From assembly GCA_023382535.1 (NCBI GenBank), contig JAHDWA010000053.1, positions 1 to 64,000 on the forward strand: 64,000 nt of DNA, given 5' to 3'. Source of the DNA: Anaerolineae bacterium (lineage in GTDB: Bacteria > Chloroflexota > Anaerolineae > 4572-78 > J111). Positions 58,660 to 64,000 of this stretch are shown here, piece after piece (the stretch's first letter is position 1; each line of letters begins with the position of its first letter). The position numbers and the translations under genes are program-made. The notes under the pieces are model-generated. The model was not told the DNA's origin, made no database searches, and was given only the letters and a program-made list of their open reading frames with translations.

Positions 58660-60915
58660 ATGCTCCAACGCTTTAATCTACAAAATATAAGGGCATTATT
58701 AACTGAGGGTTTTACCGACGAAGAACTACGTCGCCTCTGTTACGATGTACCTGATTTTAGGCATGTTTATGATCAATTAGCTCGAAATACTGGAAAAAGT
58801 GAAATCATTGATCGGCTTATTGAACATGCTGATCGGAGATTACAGGTAGAAATTCTTCTAACACTGGTCGAAAAGAGTAACCCTGCCAGATTTGAAAAGC
58901 ATAAACCATATACTGAGGTTTCCCTATTTCCTTCAACATTTTCAATGTCTGAAATTCCTCATAACTTACCCAATCCTGACTATATCCAATTCGTTGGGCG
59001 AGAGGAAGAAGCAGCTCGTTTACACGAGTTGCTTTCGTGGAAAAGTCGAGCTTGGGTAATTGTCATAGATGGTATTGGTGGTATCGGTAAAAGTGCTTTG
59101 GCATTGGAGTTAGGGCATTATTACTTGCGTGATTATCATCGTATCTCTCCTGAAAATCGCTTCGAAGCCATCATCTGGACGAGTGCTAAACAAACGGTGC
59201 TGACGGCAGAGGGCATCAAGACGCGCCACCAAGTTCTTCGTACGCTGGATGATATTTACATGGCTATTGCTGCCGCCTTGCAGCGTGAAGACATCACCCG
59301 TGCCCGCCCCGAAGAACAGGCCGAAGTGGTCCGCAACGCTTTAACCCGCCAGCGCACCCTACTTATTGTAGACAATCTCGAAACCGTAGACGATGAAGCG
59401 GTCTTAAATTTCCTGCGTGAATTGCCTGCTCCAACCAAAGCTATCGTCACCACCCGTCACCGGCTTGATGTGGCCTATCCAGTGCGACTAGTGGGCATGC
59501 CCTGGGAGGATGCCCAAAAACTGATTACTCAAGAGGGTGAAAAAAAAGGTGTTAGTCTGAATCAAGATGAGACCCACCATCTCTATAAGCGTACCGGCGG
59601 TGTGCCGCTGGCGCTCGTCTGGAGTGTGGCTCAAATGGGCCTGGGTTACGGTATCGAGGCAGTGCTGACTCGTCTCGGCCAACCCAGCAACGACATTGCC
59701 CGCTTCTGCTTCGAGGGTGCAGTCGAGCGCATCCGGGGCAAATCTGCCCACAAGTTACTCTTGGCCCTGGCCCTCTTTGCCGCTGCCGCCAGCCGGGAGG
59801 CGCTTGGCTACGTGACTGATTTGCCAGAGTTGGATCGGGATGAAGGGTTGGTGGAGTTGGAGAAGTTATCCCTTGTAAACAGGCAAGCTGGTCGTTTCTC
59901 ATTGCTACCTTTAACCCGTTCCTTTTTAATGAATGAGTTAAAGCAGCTACCCGAGTTTACCACTTCCGCTTTTGAGCAAGCGTTGAAATACTATGAACAG
60001 CTTATAACACCTGCATTGGAGATACGTATAGGTGTCCCCTATTGGGATGGATTGATAAACTACGCTCAAGCTGAAAGTTTGGAACAAGAATGGGTTAATC
60101 TTGCCCAATTCATTCGCCAAACTCTAGATCAACACCTTTACCAGGCAGCACTCAATTTATTTTTACCTGTTGTACATTTTCTTCATATCTGGGGATTGTG
60201 GGATGAACGCTTGCAGCTTAGCCGTGAGATGTGCCAAGCAGCACATGAGCTGGGCGACTCCGCCGAGGTATGGTTATGGATTGATGCAATCGGCTTTATA
60301 TTGCGTGAACGACATCAGTTTGATGAGTGTCTCCAGGCTCTCAAAACAGGTAAATTGCTCGCACAACAATTTAACCTTGATGACGCTTCTCTCTTGGCGG
60401 ATGTTTATGAGGCCAATTTATATACCCAAATAGGTGATATTGATTTTGCCCAACAGAAAATTGAGAATTCATTAAGGCAAGTGGATCTAAATTTTGTACT
60501 TGAGCACGGCTCTCCGATCCGTCGTATTATTATCGAGCGAGTTATTCGTATGGCTGCGTTGTTAAGCAGACTGCAACAGGATTTTGTCCGTGAAAAAGAA
60601 TTGTATGAATACGATTTAGCCTTGCGGCGTTCAATTGGCGAAAATCCAGCTCCGGCATTGTCGAGTCTAGCTTATGTGAGCTTAAAGCTCAACGATGTTG
60701 GGTTGGCTGTAAAATTCTTGGGCGAAGCATTGGCTACCGCCAAACAAAAGGATATGGGCTGGATCAATTATGAATTGGCGGTCGTGGCTGAAAAAAAAGG
60801 AGAATTTCAAGAAGCACGACGTCTCGGTGTTCTGGCACTAGAAAAATTCACTTACCTTAAGCTTGAGGATTTGGTGCAAGAATGTCAGGCATTCTTAGCT
60901 CGTTTACCGAAGTAG
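58660..60915 (+). CDS. NB-ARC STAND ATPase with N-terminal effector-associated (death-like) domain
   Basis: ~751 residues. Residues ~5-78 (RALLTEGFTDEELRRLCYDV to LIEHADRRLQVEILLTLVE) match the helical effector-associated domains placed on bacterial conflict proteins. The NB-ARC core starts at FVGREEEAARLHELLSW. Its Walker A is IDGIGGIGKSALALELG near 137, Walker B is RTLLIVDNLETVDDEAV near 235, and a GLPLAL-like motif is present (GGVPLALVWSVA). From ~400 on it is helical, TPR-like. The plan suits a ligand-sensing switch in anti-phage or stress signalling. No effector gene is adjacent; the partner would carry a matching domain elsewhere. No Shine-Dalgarno is seen. Confidence 0.82.
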   Translation: MLQRFNLQNIRALLTEGFTDEELRRLCYDVPDFRHVYDQLARNTGKSEIIDRLIEHADRRLQVEILLTLVEKSNPARFEKHKPYTEVSLFPSTFSMSEIPHNLPNPDYIQFVGREEEAARLHELLSWKSRAWVIVIDGIGGIGKSALALELGHYYLRDYHRISPENRFEAIIWTSAKQTVLTAEGIKTRHQVLRTLDDIYMAIAAALQREDITRARPEEQAEVVRNALTRQRTLLIVDNLETVDDEAVLNFLRELPAPTKAIVTTRHRLDVAYPVRLVGMPWEDAQKLITQEGEKKGVSLNQDETHHLYKRTGGVPLALVWSVAQMGLGYGIEAVLTRLGQPSNDIARFCFEGAVERIRGKSAHKLLLALALFAAAASREALGYVTDLPELDRDEGLVELEKLSLVNRQAGRFSLLPLTRSFLMNELKQLPEFTTSAFEQALKYYEQLITPALEIRIGVPYWDGLINYAQAESLEQEWVNLAQFIRQTLDQHLYQAALNLFLPVVHFLHIWGLWDERLQLSREMCQAAHELGDSAEVWLWIDAIGFILRERHQFDECLQALKTGKLLAQQFNLDDASLLADVYEANLYTQIGDIDFAQQKIENSLRQVDLNFVLEHGSPIRRIIIERVIRMAALLSRLQQDFVREKELYEYDLALRRSIGENPAPALSSLAYVSLKLNDVGLAVKFLGEALATAKQKDMGWINYELAVVAEKKGEFQEARRLGVLALEKFTYLKLEDLVQECQAFLARLPK

Positions 60916-60947
60916 GCCGTAGTCTTAAGGAGATTTGCTAATTGCGT

Positions 60948-62627
60948 TCAAAAGAAATTTACCTCTCGATACTCCCCAAAAACTTCGCGGAGAACGTCCA
61001 TCATCTCCTGCAAGGTGGCGTATTCTTTCACCGCGGCAAGAATGAACGGCATCAAGTTAGCATCCCCTTCGGCGGCGCGGCGCAAATCGGCCAGGCAGCG
61101 GGCGATGGCCTGGTTATCCCGGTTGGCTCTCACCTCGGCCAGGCGGGCGCATTGCAGCTCGTAGCCCTGGGGGTCCATCTCTAAAATGGGGATTTGCACC
61201 GGTTCTTCGCTGACGTAATCGTTCACGCCAACCACAATCCGCTCCTTCCGGTCAATCTCGGACTGGTAGCGGTAAGCAGCCTCGGCAATCTCTTTTTGAA
61301 AGAAACCTTTTTCAATGGCCGGTAAAACGCCGCCCAGGGCTTCAATCTGGTCAAAGTAGGCCCAGGTTTCGGCTTCCATCTGGTCGGTCAGTGTTTCCAC
61401 AAAGTAGCTGCCGCCCAGCGGGTCAACCGTGTTGGTCACGCCGCTTTCATGAGCAATGATCTGCTGGGTGCGCAGGGCGACCCGCACCGCCCGCTCGCTG
61501 GGTAGCGCCAGCGCCTCGTCCATCGAGTTGGTGTGCAGGCTTTGCGTCCCGCCCAAAACCGCCGCCAGTGCCTGCATGGCCACCCGGGCGATGTTATTTT
61601 CCGGTTCCTGGGCGGTCAGGCTGACCCCCGCCGTTTGGGTGTGGAAGCGCAGCCGCCACGAGCGCGGGTCTTTGGCCCCAAATTTCTCCTTCATCACCCT
61701 GGCCCAAACCCGGCGAGCGGCCCGGTATTTGGCAATCTCTTCAAAAAAGTCGTTGTGAGCGTTGAAGAAAAAACTCAGCCGGGGTGCAAAATCGTCCACT
61801 GCCAGCCCCCGAGCGATACCCCACTTGACATACTCGATGCCGTCGGCCAGGGTAAAGGCCAGTTCCTGCACGGCGGTGCTGCCGGCTTCGCGGATATGGT
61901 AGCCGCTGATGCTGATCGGATTCCAGCGGGGCAGCTCTTTGGCCCCAAACTCCAGCGTGTCCACCACCAGCCGCATGCTCGGCTCGGGAGGGAAAATGTA
62001 CTCTTTTTGGGCAATGTATTCTTTGAGGATGTCGTTTTGAGTAGTCCCGCCCAGGCTGCGCCGGGGGATGCCACGCTGGTCGGCCACGGCGATGTACATG
62101 GCCCAGATGATCGCCGCCGGGCTGTTGATGGTCATACTGGTGGTGATGCGCTCCAGCGGCAGGCCGTCGAGCAGAATCTCCATATCGCGCAGGGAGGATA
62201 TGGCGACCCCGCATTTGCCAAATTCACCCAAGGCTTGCGGCGCGTCGGTATCGTAGCCGTAGAGGGTGGGCAGGTCAAAAGCGACGGACAGGCCGGTTTG
62301 GCCCTGCCCTAACAGGTACTTGAAGCGCTGGTTCGTCTCCTCGGCGCTGCCAAAGCCGGCGAACATGCGCATGGTCCACCACTTGCCCCGGTAGCCGGTG
62401 GCGTGAATGCCGCGGGTGTAAGGATACTGGCCGGGCAGATTGATCTGCTCCAGATATTCTTCGTGGCCGGCAGCCTGGGGCACATAAAGCCGCTCGATAG
62501 GCACGGAGGAGGTGGTGATGAATTTTTCCTTGCTTTCCGGCATGTGGGCCAGGGTTTCCTGCAAAGTAGTTTCTTCCCATTCCGCCTTGCTCGCAAGGTA
62601 AGGATTGGCTGTTGAATCGGTCATCAT
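60948..62627 (-). CDS. methylmalonyl-CoA mutase, catalytic (large) subunit
   Basis: 559 residues, the TIM-barrel substrate-binding part of the B12-dependent mutase converting methylmalonyl-CoA and succinyl-CoA. Landmarks are [35 protein letters not shown], the [16 protein letters not shown] [49 protein letters not shown] and the [14 protein letters not shown] end region. The cobalamin-binding domain is not fused, as in two-subunit enzymes, so a separate small subunit is needed. Its ATG overlaps the stop of the E2 gene by 4 bp. Confidence 0.95.
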   Translation of the reverse strand: MMTDSTANPYLASKAEWEETTLQETLAHMPESKEKFITTSSVPIERLYVPQAAGHEEYLEQINLPGQYPYTRGIHATGYRGKWWTMRMFAGFGSAEETNQRFKYLLGQGQTGLSVAFDLPTLYGYDTDAPQALGEFGKCGVAISSLRDMEILLDGLPLERITTSMTINSPAAIIWAMYIAVADQRGIPRRSLGGTTQNDILKEYIAQKEYIFPPEPSMRLVVDTLEFGAKELPRWNPISISGYHIREAGSTAVQELAFTLADGIEYVKWGIARGLAVDDFAPRLSFFFNAHNDFFEEIAKYRAARRVWARVMKEKFGAKDPRSWRLRFHTQTAGVSLTAQEPENNIARVAMQALAAVLGGTQSLHTNSMDEALALPSERAVRVALRTQQIIAHESGVTNTVDPLGGSYFVETLTDQMEAETWAYFDQIEALGGVLPAIEKGFFQKEIAEAAYRYQSEIDRKERIVVGVNDYVSEEPVQIPILEMDPQGYELQCARLAEVRANRDNQAIARCLADLRRAAEGDANLMPFILAAVKEYATLQEMMDVLREVFGEYREVNFF

Positions 62628-63919
62628 ACCAGCTCCAAAAACAGCAGATTTGGATCGGCCAGCAGCGTCTTCAAGCGTCCCAGAAATGCGCCGGCCGCAG
62701 CCCCGTCGAGCAAGCGGTGGTCATAGCTGAGGGCCAGCGGCAGCACGGGCCGGGCTTCAATCTGGCCCTGCACCACGACCGGCTTCTCCTCGATGCGGCC
62801 GCAGCCGAGAATCGCCACTTCGGGCGGGTTGATGATCGGTGTCCCCTGATAACTACCGAAACTGCCAAAGTTAGTAATGGTAAAGGTGCTGCCCGACAGT
62901 TCGGCCTGGCTCAAGCGGCGCTGTTGGGCCAGTTCGTTCAGCCGGTTCAGTTCAGCCGCAAGCTGGAGCAGCGTCAGTTGATCGGCATGACGGATGACCG
63001 GCACCAGCAGCCCATCAGGCACGGCCATGGCAATCCCCAGGTGATAATAACGGTGATGCAGAATCTTCTGCCTGTCCATATCCAGGCTGGCATTGAAATA
63101 GGGGAACTCTTTCAACACTTGAACAGCAGCCTTGATAATAAAGGGCAGATAGGTCAGCCGCACGCCCCGGCGTTCCGCCTCCGGCTGGAGATGCTGGCGC
63201 AGCGTTACCAGGCGGCTGACCTCCACCTCCTCAAAACTGGTCACATGGGGGATGCGCCAGGCCTGCTCCATGCGCTCGGCAATGCGCCGGCGTAAGCCGT
63301 GCAGGGGTTCCTCCTCGATGGTTTCTTGGCCGGGGGGGATTGGCGCAGGCGGTTGGGGTGACTCCGGCGGGCTGGCAGGTTCGACCTTGGGGGTAGGTAG
63401 CTTGGCCGGGGTTTCTGCGGCTTTCGTCTCAGCTTGCTGCTGGACAAAACGTCGCACATCGGTGGGCAGCACCCGGCCGGCCGGACCCGAAGCGGGCACC
63501 TGGCTCAGGTCAATTCCCAACTCCAGGGCCAACTTGCGCACCGCCGGGGCTGCCAGCACCCGTTTGCCCGGACCGGCAATGCCGGGCGGTTTTCCCTCCG
63601 CTGCCTGGGCTCCATTCCCGTCCTGTCCGGCAGAGTTATGAGGCGAAGCAACGTCAAAGGATGGAGCGGGAGTCGTTTGTCCATTGCCTGGTTCAATTAC
63701 CACCAGCACGTCACCCACCTGAGTCATGGACCCTGCCTCCGCCCTTATCTCAGCAATGGCGCCGGCCACCGGCGACGGTATCTCCACCACGGCCTTATCC
63801 GTTTGAATTTCCAGCATTGGCTGATCCTGGGCCACCCGCTCACCCACTTTGACCAGCCACTTCAAAATCTCGGCTTCGTGAATGCCTTCGCCCACATCGG
63901 GCAGTTTGAATTCGTACAT
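62624..63919 (-). CDS. 2-oxoacid dehydrogenase E2 (dihydrolipoamide acyltransferase)
   Basis: ~431 residues. A single lipoyl domain (residues ~1-78; lipoylated Lys in [13 protein letters not shown]) is followed by a Pro/Ala linker. The E3/E1-binding domain is near 120-155 ([20 protein letters not shown]), a second linker follows, and the catalytic trimer domain has the active-site [16 protein letters not shown]. Coupling to methylmalonyl-CoA mutase suggests the branched-chain 2-oxoacid complex, feeding propionyl-CoA to succinyl-CoA. ATG 63919 follows GAGGTG and is preferred over GTG 63928. E1 and E3 genes would lie upstream, outside the window. Confidence 0.92.
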   Translation of the reverse strand: MYEFKLPDVGEGIHEAEILKWLVKVGERVAQDQPMLEIQTDKAVVEIPSPVAGAIAEIRAEAGSMTQVGDVLVVIEPGNGQTTPAPSFDVASPHNSAGQDGNGAQAAEGKPPGIAGPGKRVLAAPAVRKLALELGIDLSQVPASGPAGRVLPTDVRRFVQQQAETKAAETPAKLPTPKVEPASPPESPQPPAPIPPGQETIEEEPLHGLRRRIAERMEQAWRIPHVTSFEEVEVSRLVTLRQHLQPEAERRGVRLTYLPFIIKAAVQVLKEFPYFNASLDMDRQKILHHRYYHLGIAMAVPDGLLVPVIRHADQLTLLQLAAELNRLNELAQQRRLSQAELSGSTFTITNFGSFGSYQGTPIINPPEVAILGCGRIEEKPVVVQGQIEARPVLPLALSYDHRLLDGAAAGAFLGRLKTLLADPNLLFLELV

Positions 63920-64000
63920 TGTGGACACCTCGAGGGTTTCAGTATTGTTGCCGGTTTGTAGCTACGGCCTAAAGGCCAAGATCAAAGAATTTAGCCGGGA

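Noticed and set aside
1..64000. CRISPR arrays, rRNA and tRNA genes
   Set aside because: I saw no regularly spaced direct repeats and no recognisable rRNA or cloverleaf tRNA sequence on either strand.

Overview
The window is moderately GC-rich bacterial DNA, dense in genes but carrying many broken duplicates. No rRNA or tRNA gene gives a direct taxonomic marker. Several features together suggest a member of the Chloroflexota, probably an environmental genome: STAND ATPases with an XRE-type N-terminus, tails of WD40 proteins, an NB-ARC protein with an effector-associated domain, a CarD-like regulator, and a two-domain protein disulfide oxidoreductase. This assignment is inference.

Layout. 1-10.1 kb (+): the end of groEL, gene relics (methylglyoxal synthase, response regulator), an FtsX-type permease, an SRPBCC protein with a duplicated 3' end, a CPBP protease, MscS, and small regulators. 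Two intergenic promoter-like elements here share a strict double-dyad architecture. 10.1-24.7 kb (mostly -): a relic of a ParB-like gene, a DHA2 drug exporter, frameshifted dps and gapdh, and a redox/stress cluster (sulfite-oxidase-like protein, M50-CBS protease, rhodanese, NDH-2, redoxin). Next come two tandem TAT-type epoxide hydrolases, a gutted redoxin copy and a truncated transposase. 24.7-34 kb (+): two large paralogous STAND proteins sharing an identical 653-bp tract, with an MFS transporter between them and WD40 and glyoxalase relics around them. 34-38.3 kb (-): a ParB-like zinc-finger protein and a large serine recombinase with a perfect palindrome between them; this is a candidate mobile module whose relic lies at 10.1 kb. 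38.4-41.3 kb (+): two Dpp-type permeases, then a thioredoxin-fold gene interrupted by an in-frame TGA exactly where the first redox cysteine should be.

41.3-51.1 kb (-): a run of unrelated accessory genes (methyltransferases, GH43, AlkD, an ABC-2 exporter, DinB, a HigBA-like toxin-antitoxin pair) separated by dispersed repeats. 51.4-60.9 kb (+): a SerA-SbnI-like fusion next to an MtdA-type C1 dehydrogenase, a beta-CASP nuclease, peptide deformylase, an amino-acid ABC transporter and an NB-ARC protein. 60.9-63.9 kb (-): a 2-oxoacid dehydrogenase E2 gene overlapping methylmalonyl-CoA mutase, which points to branched-chain amino acid/propionyl-CoA oxidation.

The strongest discoveries are three. 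First, a probable selenoprotein (40658-41266): a U-x-x-C motif with a hairpin 11 nt after the UGA, a 17-nt stem-loop with a GGUC-type loop as in bacterial SECIS elements. Second, the fusion of phosphoglycerate dehydrogenase to a SbnI/SerK-like serine kinase domain, paired with MtdA. Third, the repeated double-dyad promoter element at 7.4 and 8.3 kb.
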